A stretch of DNA of 64,000 nt, from the NCBI GenBank assembly GCA_008638375.1, contig CM018050.1, positions 31,424,220-31,488,219 of the forward strand, in the 5' to 3' direction. Position 1 is the stretch's first letter. Every line of letters begins with the position of its first letter. This document shows, piece by piece, positions 39,301-51,900 of the stretch. Source of the stretch: Nyssa sinensis (Eukaryota; Streptophyta; Magnoliopsida; Cornales; Nyssaceae). The position numbers were made by a program, and so were the translations under genes. The notes beneath the pieces were generated by a model. It made no database searches. It saw only the letters and a list, made by a program, of their open reading frames with translations, and had not been told where the DNA came from.

Positions 39301-42300
39301 TGTTTGTGGTTAAGAATACACGAGGCTTCCGCCTTTGATGGTAACTCAAAGAGGAACCAACTACCGTGCATGTCCATTACCCGAGCTACCAACTGAACTC
39401 CCCAATGACAATCGACCCATTTCTGAACCCTCACCCGTGCTAGTAACTGGGCGTTCATCGACTCCATTCGACCCAACAGACATCTGCTTAGATACTGGAT
39501 CCTATCGTTGCAAGATTCTGGTAGGATTCTGACATCCTCCCAACCATCGCAAATCTCCGAAACTACCGTAAGAGGTTGGGTTGGCCAACCCTTTAACAAA
39601 GCAGCCTCTTTGTAAGAGGGTTCTCCATTCTTCTTTAGGGGGAACTTTTCCCCCAATTTCATTAGACCCTTCACAGCAGTCATCCAACCCCCTCCCCTGT
39701 CGGCATCTGGAATGAAAATACCTTTGCGTTCCTTCTCCGACCGTGTCTCCACTTTTATGTATTCCCCCTTGAGATTGGATCTCCGCCATAGTCTCAGACA
39801 TTGGCTTTTTCCCGAAAGGCTTCGGGGGTAGCTCTGGTTTCTCTTCCCGTTTGTTGCCTCTTCCAGAGCATTACAAAGCCAGACTAGCTCCGTTTTTGTG
39901 ATCCATATATGCCAGACCACCCCAATCCCCCTTTCCACAATCTGCAGATAGTCAGCTACTCTATTTTCCTCCGCTATAATCTCGAATGACTTTTCCCCAA
40001 AACAATATATAGAAACTAAGAACTCTAACACACATTATCATATCTTTTTTTAGTATCTCTACCAAAGTTAACCCCCCCCCCCCTAACCCAGCCCTCGATA
40101 CGAACCATGTAACTCTTTCTTACTAGTGTATTTACTGCTCTTCATTATACAAGTCATACCATCTTAACTAGTTTTCTCTCATTTTGTCTCCCATAGGTGC
40201 TATAGTATATTCCTATCATCTTATGAATGTGTTCATTTTTAATTTATCTTTTCTCGTCTTACCACACATCCATCTCAACCACCTCATTTCGCACTGAACA
40301 TGTTATTTCTCAACTGCCCAACATTTTGTTCCATACATTAACATTAGTCTAATAGTTGTTCTACAAAAATTAGAAATCAATGCAACTATAACATCACAGA
40401 TTTATTATATTTGTGTACAGAAAACTAAACATACTCCAATTACAATTGATTTTCAAAATGTAGTAGTGAAGAAACTGTCATCGGGATTGTTGGCATTTTG
40501 TGCTTTCAAATTTTGGCTTTGCATGGGTTATGCCACATATTTGAGGGTCGTGCTCCATTGTTGGAGGGGTGAGAAATAGGGAAGATTCGGAAGATGGTGT
40601 CGTTGTGCTTAATTTGGTTGATTTGGAGCAAAAGAAAAATCAGGGTTTTTTAGGGAGAGGAACTTCCTCCGTTTGCTTTAAAAGATAATTTTTTGAGGGT
40701 TTTATTTTTTTAGGCCAAAAAGGCTTCTCCCTTATATGCAGGATCTATAGTTGATTTTTTGGGGACCCTTGGTCCATAATTTGAAGGTCTTTCCCTTGTA
40801 AATACAGGTTCGCCCCCTCCGCCGTTTAGTACTACAATTACATTTGTCAAAAAAAAAAAAAGTTTTTAATTCGAACTACTACAATTACAAGTTTCTTTTA
40901 TTATTAGGCATTCTTCAATATCAACACAGTCAATTGCTTACAAATGAATAATAATCAGTACTTGCTTCATAAATTTCAACACAAACAGAGTTTAACATTC
41001 CAGACAAGTATTATACTTTTCAGCAACCAGCAAGGCCACAACATAAGCTCTTCAAGACTTTCCGGAAACCTTTTTTTGGTAAGTCTACTTCCTGGTAACT
41101 ATCAATATCATGCACTTGACTCTTGCAAAACCACTTCTAGTTATGGGAAATTTCCACTATTGGGATTTATTTTATTTTTTCAGACTTAGTTGGAAATGTG
41201 ACAACTAAAAAAGACTAACAATGTATAATCTATTGACGGTGGGTCATGCTAGCAAAATAGATCGGCAGGAATACCACAGTACCTACAAGATAAAAGAATT
41301 CTAATCTTCACAAAATAAAAAGGAAAAACAAAGTAAGAAGCTAACATCACGCAATATGGATTCTGTCACACCCATTATCTGATCAGCAATGCCACGCTCA
41401 ACCACAGTCTGCAAGACAAAGGTTATCAAATTTATTATGTGTTTGTGGGCGGGGGTATACACATACTTGCATGTATGTGTCTATGTATCTGCAATTAACT
41501 TAGTAACCAAACGACATGCAAGTGTCAGTGATAAGGAAACGAAATATATCAAAACTAAGGAATTACCAACTAAGGGATTACCAACATGATATTTATATAG
41601 TGCATATGCAAACTATGCTCTGATTAAATCTACCATCAAGACCAATTTTTAAACATAGGAAGGAATTAAGAAATCTCTTGTTGGGTCTGACGGATGCCAA
41701 AAGCTAAGTAGTCTCAAGCTTAATATATTATCGCAAAAAATACTAGGGAATGCAGAGTGGATCCTTGAAATTTGTCCAATTTTTGGAATATAAGAACCAA
41801 ATCTGTACTTTTTTAAAATTCTCTTCAGAAGAAAAAAAAATGAGGAAGTAGAAAAAGAGTTATATGAGCAAAACAGCAGATAATGTTGACGATGACAGTG
41901 ATAGTACGTCAGTCTCCGAAATGGTGAATGAGAAACCAAAATGAAAGTTTTTAAATCTCCATGACAGCATACAAGAATCCCCAAAAATATAAAATCTGGT
42001 GATTAAGTTTATTGCCGTCACTGGCCCTCATCAGAAGCTAAGGCAGCAGACTACAAGGACAAGGGAAAATCTCATGTCATAAAAATCAAAGCTAGACCAT
42101 GTCAAGCACAACCAAAAGAAGATTAGAAGAATGTAAGTACATTTATATTTTTTAAGAATACAACTGAAAAAATAAAACCACACATACATCCCTTGGAAAT
42201 GTCAATCATCGTCTACAATGACAAATACAATTACCATCAGAAGAAGTGGGCAAGTGTGAAAGCAGTGCTGAAAGTTGGCAATGACCTTTCTGAACTTCAT

Positions 42301-45300
42301 ATTCCAAACAGAACTCACCCACATAGAAATTGGCAGGAGCGGATAGAAGGAAGAAGGGGAAAAGGAGGACAAAGATTATTTGAGGAAGATGCTGTTGACA
42401 GACTACCCATCCAGTACCAATAGTAACAACCACAAGTCTCCAATAGTAGCTAATGTTTACCTCAGCAATCACAATGATACCTTAGTTTTCAGATGTGCCG
42501 GACACGATGAAAATATAAATCTATACTTTAACGAAAACAACTTCTAATATCAACTGGCATTTAATCATTTTTTTATAATAAACACCTACAGCAGTGGCAC
42601 ACAAATCCGACAATAATGCTGTAGAAAAGCTTTAAAAGAACAAGCACCCAACAACATTTCCATTTAAGTAAGGGCAGCCAAATAAATTTCTAGTGCCAAA
42701 AAAAAAAAGAGGGACGGAGAGAGGTCAGCATACATCATGCTAGTGAGCAAACAAGATCCAAGGAACAATACAGTGAACACCAAAACAAATTTAAAAAAAA
42801 AAAAAAAATAGGAGATAATTTGAACCTTTAGAATCAAAGGAAATCTATATAGCTCGACTGCAGGCAAATCTCTCAACTCACTATTGACACTATGATATGC
42901 TTCATCTGCAATAGTGACAAAAAGGAAGATCAATTATCAATGACATCAGCATAGGTCTTCTTGCAAAAAGTTATTTGAAATAAATTAAACAAAAAAAATT
43001 GAACAAAAAATTACAAGAAGGTGAAACAGTCCATAAAATGCTATGGTAAGAACAAAATCAATGAAAACAAGTATCCTAACCACCTCTAAAGTTGAGAAGG
43101 AAGGTTGGTGATGCAGTTTTATTTTTTCTAAGGCTAATTTGACATGAAAATCAAGCTAAAAAGCTCATCATCAATGGTGGAAGTTCTTGCATAAATGTTT
43201 TATCAACCACCTCAATCTTTGTGGTTCCAACCGTACAGTCCGTAATACACCCTTATCCTCTTTTAACAGATGGTTCTTCCATTATGATAACCCAGTGCAA
43301 TCTTCTTTTATATCTTGTTGTGTTGTAGTGACTCTACATAGTGTGATGTGATACTTACGAATGTTATACATCCACTTTGCTCGGTCTTGGTGAAAAGATC
43401 TTAAATCATTTTGGGTGAGAAAACGCATGAACATTCTGGTTTCATGACAAAAAGATTGTTTAAAACCCTGTAACTACAGCTGTATTCAAGAATATCAAAG
43501 AAAAGCCCAAGAATGTTGACAAAGACGAATATCAGAGTCTTGGAGTTTAAACTGAAGGAAAATATTGACACTCAGTCCAAAAAGATAAAATCATTTTACC
43601 AAGGATTAAGCATCATTAATTCATGAGAGAAAAGCTCCCCAACAAGCTCAACATATTATTCTAGAAGAGGCCAAAGTCGAAACAACAGAGGATAGGACAA
43701 TGGAAACAGAGATCAAAGTGAAGGAATTTCACAACCTCGGGGGCGTCTTTTCTTCATTTCGACAGTGTCTTCAAAGGCATTATTAACTAATTACAATTGG
43801 GAAACGCAAGGGAAAATGCTTCCAAAGTGGTGTTGCATGAGCAATGGAGAAAAACAAATTGTCAGCCATCTTTCGATTCACTATTGGGAAGCTAGAGATC
43901 CTTGGAGCACGTGCCTCTGGATCGTGATGAGTTCAGTTTTTGAATTGCTTGGTTGCTGGCAAGGGACTCGTGCTACTGAGAAAATAATGAATGCATGGAT
44001 GGCAGGTCTTAGTGGTGCATTTGGAAAAGGAACAGGCGCACTTTTGAGGATGTGGAGATGGTCCACAGGTAAAAGAAGCCGCTGTTCAATTGCTCAATAG
44101 TTTTTTTATTTGGGGAAGTTACCTAATTTCTGCATTCAGTCTAGACACGGCACATGGCAAACCTGAGGAGGAAAAGGACAATTCACGGTGAGAAGGGTCC
44201 AAGCATATGAAATTTGAAGTGAGCTTTTTACTGCAAGTTGAAGGAAGTCAGGAATTTCCATGGAAAGCCACATGGAAATCCAACGTGCCTCTCAAAGTTG
44301 CTTTCTTTATGTAGTGCGCAGCTTTGGAGAGAATTCAAACTTTGGATACCTTGCGAAAAAAAGCCAGATTATCATCAATTGGCACAGCTTCTGAAAAGCA
44401 AACGAAGACATAATTAACCATCTTCAAATCTGTTATCAGGTCACAAGGGCAATTTAGACACTATTTCTTTTATAGGTAAACGTATACAATTTAAACACTG
44501 TTAATTGGCGGAGTTAGTCAAATTATGTGTCAGTCCACGATGGAGGTGTTACTTCGTACAGAGGAAGCCTGGTGCGTAGGAGGGCTAGAGTAACATGCTG
44601 GATGGCTCCTTCGTGCTTATGGTGGATCAATTGGATGGAGAGAAATCAGTAGAGTTTTTGAAGGTGTAAGATCTTTTATGGAATGTAAAAACTAATTTGT
44701 GGAGCACCTTCCATTTTTTGTTAACAGGGGGCTCGGCCTTGTTTTTAAATAGTTTTTTTTTCTCTTTTTTGGACGCTATGTAACTATAGTAAGTAAATGT
44801 CCATTTTTTAATATTTTTTACTTATCAAAAGGAATGCTACGTTGTGTAGTTTCCAAGTGGAGTCCTAGTAGAATCCAAAGTACCTAAGGTTCTTAGGTTT
44901 AGCTGCAAAACTCTCTCAATTTAATAGATAACAAGTTTAGAAAATAAACTTGGAGAAATTTTCCTTAGTTATGCTATTTAAGGATTATGTGATGTAATTC
45001 TACCCCGCGAGTAATGCCTATGGACTCCTACAAATGATTACCACCATCTTTATCCACTTTCGTCTCTTTAAATTTCTGCACAAGCATTTAGGACCCTCGA
45101 ACAGCCCTAGTTGGCTATTATTCTACCATTAAAAATTCTATTTGACAAGTTGAATCGATTCCCCCTTTAAACATTCAACCCTAGTACCCAACAACTTTAA
45201 TACTAGCCACAAGTAATTGTTCAGAGGTACTCTTTACGGCCAAAAACAGCCTCAGAATTTGACTTTCCTTGCCTCATTAAAACCCCAACCTTATTCCTTT

Positions 45301-45962
45301 CTTGCACCCTACAAATTACAAAACCCAATGTCTCTACTAACTTTGCTACGAAAAGCCAATGACAATCAGTCTCAGAAACCTCTTTAGTGTTGTGCAACAT
45401 CAATTTCTGTACCAAATCATTTTTATTTCTATTTTTTTTTCATAATACATCTATAAGAGAGGATATAACGATTCAAAGATACTCTATCTAACAAGATTGT
45501 TAAAATTGGTATCACATGTTGGATCGTCTGGGGCCTATAAAATTGGATCATAAGATACTACAGTTGAGGGAAAGACAACAAATATTATTGTTAAGCAACC
45601 AATAACTCCAAAAACTGAAGTTGTTAGAGAATGGACCAACAATGTATATAATGCTCTCAACACTCCACCTTACGTGCGACCCCGGACTCGCACGTGGAGA
45701 GACAAACAAACCATAAAACTGAGTGCAACTTTGCACAAACAAACAAACGGAGAATAAATGCAAATCGAGAGACGTGAACTAACACCTCTTGTAATCAAGG
45801 CACGGATACCAAGTTAGACAACCAAGATAATTTTTTTAACACAAAACTAATCCAATTTCCAAATACAAATAGGTCAAGGTACCATGACAAAACAGGAAAG
45901 AACAAAAGAAAGTGAACAGGAGAAATAAAGAGAGGCAATACAAACAGAGGAAAAGAAGAACA

Positions 45963-45994
<32 letters not shown>

Positions 45995-48900
45995 AGATAA
46001 ACAGAGAAGAAGAAATGAATAACATAGAGAAAAAGGGAAGACAGAAAAACAAAGAGGAAAAGAGAAGAAAGAAAATTTCAACAATATGATCAGGAAAAAT
46101 TTGATAATATGCTTGCTTTGTTCTTTCCAATTACAAAATAAAATCCAGCTTACCAAAAAAATTAGAGCTTTCTTTCTTCATTAATAGTCACAATAAAAAG
46201 AAGAACAAAAATCATCAAAACAAAAGAGAAACAACAAAATTCATTACCCAGTCTTAGTCCCACTGTATGCCGGTTGCTACAAGGGGTAGACTGGAGACAA
46301 ACTTAACCGTTGACATTATTTTTAAGGAAAATGGTTGTTCTCAAACTCTGAAAATGGTTCCACTCTCTTTGCAATTTCTATATGACATAGATCGATTCAG
46401 CTATAATGAATTGTATGATCCAACAAGTCATATTCCGATTGATTTATCTATTATGCATCATCGGATCACGTGATCCTACAATCTAGATTGCACATTAACA
46501 ACCATGTTATCCAATATCCACTTTTAAGGTAGACAAAGACATTGCTTCTTCCATCACACTTCAATAAAAATCTCCAACACTTTGAAATTGGTATACCAAT
46601 AAACAGTGACCCCAGTAGATAATGACACGTGGAAGTACAGTTCGGAGGAATGGAACTTGGAGGCATACACCTTGGATGTGTGAACCTCGAACTTGGCTCA
46701 GTCACTCTGAGCATCCCGATCTGGGTAGTCCAGATCTCCCGGGATTCTGAGAACAAAAATAGAGTCTGATAAGGAAACTAGTCAACTATGAGATTGACAA
46801 GAATCCCTATATTTAACGAGAAGATCTCAACCATATGGAAACCAATTGCCTATATAGAGGATGGACCTTGATTACGCCCAAAGAATAACGCGGTAGTTGT
46901 AGTGTAGCTTTGGGGTGTCGATTCCACAGGGAGACTAAATTAAAAGAATAATAAACAGAATGTCTGAAACTACAGAAGTATTAGACGGTTAACGAAAAAA
47001 TAAAAATATAGAAAGTGATTTTGAATGCAACTAAAAATTAAACAAGCTGAATAACGGATAAAAATATTCAAATTTAACGAACAGTAGAGTTTCGGGAATC
47101 CCTTGCACATAACTGGTATTTTAATTATTTTTAATTCACTGTTAACTCAATTGAGAATTTAAATTCCAAATATCTCAATCGGAAGATATAAAAATTATGA
47201 ACCAAAATTAGACTGAAAATAACCCTTCGAAAAATCATTCATCATCTTTAAATCACTCAAATTATTATTCACATTGATAAAATACAATGACGACAATATA
47301 CCCGACAAGCAATACTGCAGCAGAGAATTGAATCAATATAAATATTTAATTGTTCCAAAAATAATCAAAACATTAATCCATTCGATAGAAAAAGCATGAC
47401 TGAATCTATAAACGGACTAAAACCTTTAATTATTCGAACAATAAAATCCAACAATAAATTTAGAATGATCAACGAAGAATTTAACAAATTAAAACCATGT
47501 ACAGGAATCAAAATAAATTAAAATAATCATATAGTGTGCAAGTTCATCCCTAACCCCACTTAAAAATTTAGTTACCCATGTACAAGATGGATAACATAAA
47601 CCTCACGAAGAAACACTGAGCCATGGAGTATCTGCGACTTCTTCTCTGTGCCAGCAGCCATAGCTCTGCTCTTGTCGCCGAACTCACTCTTCCCCCAAGC
47701 TGCCGTCGCTTCTGTATATATAATTCCCCTCCTGAATATTTTGTTTCTGTCTTTAAATACTCCCACGCAATACCCTAAAGCCTCATGGCCCACAGCAACT
47801 TTTCCTATTTCAACCGTCAAGCTCACAGCCCCAAACGCCAGCTCAGCACGTCCTGATTTGCGCCTTAGGCGCATGGACCACACGGGGCAAGCGCACGTCA
47901 GCGCCTCACGAAGCCCAGGCTTCCTTGTCAGCCGCAGCCTCCACACTTTCATTGCTTGCCTTTTCTTTCTTTCATCTCTTTTGCTTTTCTTCAGCTGGGA
48001 CCCACAAATCAACACCCAATCAAACTGCCAATCCACTTTCCAAGCCCAACAGCCGCACAAATCCAGCCCCTTGTTTATTTTTTTCTTTTTATTATTTTTT
48101 TCCATTGTCTTTTGTTTCTCGCGCACAGCCAGCAACGCTAACTTTTAGGCTCCGTTTTCTCTAAGATAACAACTGAATCTCGACTTAGACTCTTCAAAGA
48201 AGTTGTAGTCCTGGATGAGTAGATAATTTTAGGCATAAATATCACCTGATTTGGATTTCGGAAGCTCAAGTTATAACCCCTTGAAGTTGGCTGGTTGGAC
48301 AGGTTCGCGGCAGCTTTCCGGGCCTGATTTCGAAATAATATTTGGAGGCCCAAACGAACTCCGATTTTTGCAAACCATATCTTTCTGAAAAGCTCAAGAC
48401 GTCCTCTAAAAACTTTATCAAGAACACTTTCTCATTATGAAATTCTAATGCAATCCAAATCTCAATTGAAACTCAATGGTCGAATCTGTCAAAAAGCCAA
48501 AAATTACACAATATACTCCATAGCTCTTCTTTGACCTCCAATGCTTCCCTCACTGTAAATAGAAGTTAAATTAAATAATATCAATTATATCCCAACATTT
48601 CTATTCACTTTCTAGCTTTTTAATTAAATAATAGAGCATTTAGAGTGCACTTTTGCGCACTCATCAGACCTTAACCTAAACAGGTACGCTCACAATCCTT
48701 CACATTAAATACCAATTCTCCCTTCCAACCACCAACTTTATAATCGGAGGCCTCCTCACCGGACCTCCTCCGGTGATCCTCTAATTCTTCTTTTGCAGTT
48801 GTCTTGCCAGAAGATCTCAACCGTTGAATATCTTGCCAAGAAAGTGACATAATCAGAAATTATGTTCTTTTCATCGCTACAAACACCAAAGAAAATCTAA

Positions 48901-51900
48901 CAATGAAAAAATTTATATTGGAAATTTGGGCAGTTCCAAAATGATGTGCAGTTTGCTTTGTTCTTCCGCATGGGATAGATTCTTGTGATGAATATGTATT
49001 TTATATTTCATGCCCAACTCTAAACTTGAACTTGGGGGAAAAAAAAGACTTGCAAAGCTCAAAATTTGAGAGAGAAGGAATGTTGGAGGGAAAAACTACC
49101 TCTCCCTCCATTTGTTAGGTTGAGAAGGGACGAGGACAAGGAAAGCAGTGCTACTTTATTTTACCATATACTCATTATTAACGAGGGTATTGTTTGAAGG
49201 CAAAAATGTAAAAGAAAAGGATTCAAGGAAATGGTGTCCCCTGAAGAGAACTATCCCCCTCAACTTCTCCTTTCCCTTTTCCGTTCCTTCCCAACAAATG
49301 ACAAACAATCTTTCCACCCCTCCCTTTTTCTTCTCTCCTCCTTCCGCCCACAGTCCCACCCTTCCCTAAAACGAAGCAGAATGCTTGAGCTTGAGAAGCT
49401 TCTGGGCCAGCAGGCCTAAAAAACTCACAAGGATAAGCGGTATTATTGAACCAGACAAAGCAACAAGCGATGAAACCAATGTACCTAGTATTAACTATTC
49501 CAACATCATAATCCAATCAAAAGAAAAAGATATGGTAATTTTGCAACAGTGGTCACTGAAGCTATCGATTGGATAAAGTCGATTTTGTAATTTTTGGTGG
49601 TCTTCTACATCTTACTTTGAGAGGTCCCAAAAAGCTGCTTCAACAAAGCCTGGATTAATTAAGCCCGGGACTGGTGTCCATTTTTCATCACCTATCAACC
49701 ATATTTTTTAACTCTGGCACGCAGCTTTGTAAAAAGCTCACTGAGCTCAATGAAACAATATTATTAATAATCAAAGTAAATGGTCATTAATCCAGTGCAA
49801 TTCAACCACGAAAAGAAATTAATTGCCGAGATGTAAACGAAGATATCATATTCTACCAATATCAGAAATAGATATCCAAGGAAAAAATATCATGTTCAGC
49901 AGAACGCAGAGTAAGAGAGAGATGTAAGAGTAATAGTAAAGCACTTCCAATGAAAGGTATTTTTTTCTAGTTCATTTATACCTTTCTAGCAAATTCATAT
50001 TAGCAAATAAAGCACTTCCCTAACCATACCTGAGATATTTCTTCTCTACCTAGCTAGTTTAATTGAACTGAGAAACCAGGGCAACCTAACCACTCAATAT
50101 CATCTGTCGCTGTGAATTGGACATAATGATCGGTAATCGACCTAACCAACGAAAACTCGTTAGCAGACAGACTGATTCAATCAGAAGTTCTACCGAAAGG
50201 ATCCAATAACCTGTAGATCTACACAACGGACCTCCAATTTGTAAACAAACAAAGTTCAACACCACGGACTACCCAAACATTAATTTCTGAAACTTCTGAT
50301 TTTCGTCCAACAGAGCTAGTTTGCTATTTCAAAAAAAAGGCTTTCAGTCAAAAAAACAACAGAGCTAGTTCCAATTGTTAGAATCCCCTAAATAGATACA
50401 GTATGTTTCAAATCAAAATTATAACAGCAAAATCAAGGTTCACAGGTACTTGGAGGAAAGATATATTAGATTATGGACCTTAACATTCTGTCTTGGTTGG
50501 GGAGTCCCCCAAACCCTCTCGCTGTGGGAGAGCCCCCAAACCCCCCCTAGCCCGCTACTCACTACCAATAACAACATGCAAACTCTCCTTAAGGTCTTAT
50601 TGCATATGTGATCACTGAAACCTCACCAGTTAGCTTTAAAATTTATAGAGGCAGGGAATTCAGGATACAGAAATACATGTAAATAAAAATGTACTTGCTT
50701 TTCAAAACGAATAAGAAGATTATTACAAACACTTACTGTTAAGAGTGTTCGAGTGCAGGCTTCTTTGCACACTACAAATGTGATCCCTGCAGAAAACAAT
50801 TATTTCACTAGGATTTATTGCAACGACCCAAAGAAGAATACATTACAAATTAACACAAGGAAAAAACTGGAATGATATCTTTACTAGTTACCATATGTAA
50901 GAGCACCCAGTGGTCTCTTGAAAGCTAAGAGCTAATTCAGTTGAATACTCTGGATCTCTCCAAGAGATAATTGTATCTGGAAAAAAAAAAATTATACATT
51001 GAATAATAACATGGAGAAAATTTACTATACAATGCAATAATGGAAACAAAACAATACCTTCTTGCTTTCGATAAATATCATCTGAGCTAATACGGTGTAA
51101 AAGTATAGTTTCATTATCTTCTTCATCAATAACAAGTAAACCCAGTTCCTCTGATCTCTGTGTTATGACATTTGCATTCAATCAAATTTCCAGAAAACTT
51201 TTAAGCAGTAAAATTTGTAAAAACAAAATTCAAAATCACCGATTTAATAGTGTCAAACAAATGAAAAAAAAAAAGATCAAAGAAACAGCCACACCTCCAA
51301 ATAGTCAACAGTGACATGCCCAGTTCCTTGGTCGTCCCATTTCCCATCATCATTCAGGCGGTAGACCTTAACACGCTGAAATTTAAATTTAAAAAATGAA
51401 AAAGGCTCAGTGACCACTTTTACCAGTTATGAGGGTCGTGCTCCGTTGTTGGAGGGGTGAGAAATAGGGAAGATTCGGAAGATGGTGTCGTTGTGCTTAA
51501 TTTGGTTGATTTGGAGCAAAAGAAATAGGAGGGTTTTTTATGAAGAGGAACTTCCTCCCTTTGCTTTAAAAGTTAATTTTTTGAGGGTTTTATTTTTTTA
51601 GGCCAAAAAGGCTTCTCCATTATATGTAGGTCTATAGTGGATTCTGGGGGGACCCTTGGTCCTTAATTTGAAGGTCTGTCCCTTATAAATACAGGTTCAC
51701 CCCCTCCGCCGTTTAGTACTACAATTACATTTGTCAAAAAAAAAAAAAAAGTTTCTAACACTAACTACTACAATTACTAGTTTTTTTCACTATTAGTCAT
51801 TCTTCAATGTTAACACAGTTAATTGCTAAAAGATGTATAATAATCAGTAATTGGTTCATAAATTTCAACACCAACAGAGTTTAACATTCCATACTAGCAT

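Larger units (their letters stand above)
34168..40060 (-). mobile_element. L1-like LINE, nearly full length, decayed
   Basis: Minus-strand element with ORF1 (DUF4283 type) at 38,240-40,031, ORF2 (endonuclease, RT, zf-RVT) at about 34,441-37,828 and a 3' end TTTACCTATCAAAAAAA typical of plant LINEs. Stops and frameshifts disrupt ORF2. The 5' limit near 40,060 is uncertain because no clear target-site duplication was found. Confidence 0.87.
28567..41345 (-). other. Intron 7 (12.8 kb)
   Basis: This intron contains a decayed copia element (29,703-34,167), a LINE (34,168 to about 40,060) and a LINE scrap (40,470-40,862). 28,567-29,702, 40,060-40,470 and 40,863-41,345 show no assignable feature except that sequence from 40,543 onward belongs to tandem unit 1. 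Confidence 0.8.
40543..51430 (-). repeat. Tandem unit, copy 1 (10,888 bp)
   Basis: On the plus strand each unit begins GAGGGTCGTGCTCC inside a LINE fragment and ends CTTTTACCAGTTA in the intron upstream of exon 2. Copy 1 carries exons 2-7, a LINE 3' region with two zf-RVT segments (43.7-44.8 kb) and a private 1.8-kb solo LTR (46,869-48,666). Relative to copy 2 it lacks about 520 bp near 44,140. Confidence 0.93.

Noticed and set aside
42193..42423. Open frame of 76 codons on the plus strand, present in all three tandem units
   Set aside because: It lies in intron 6, has no recognisable domain, and its conservation is explained by the recent duplication of the whole unit.
45795..46156. Ser/Leu/Phe-rich frames repeated at 57,259-57,605
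   Set aside because: They are translations of a GA/CT-rich low-complexity tract.
47572..48148. Overlapping long frames on both strands (up to 187 codons)
   Set aside because: They lie entirely inside the solo LTR private to copy 1 and resemble no known protein.
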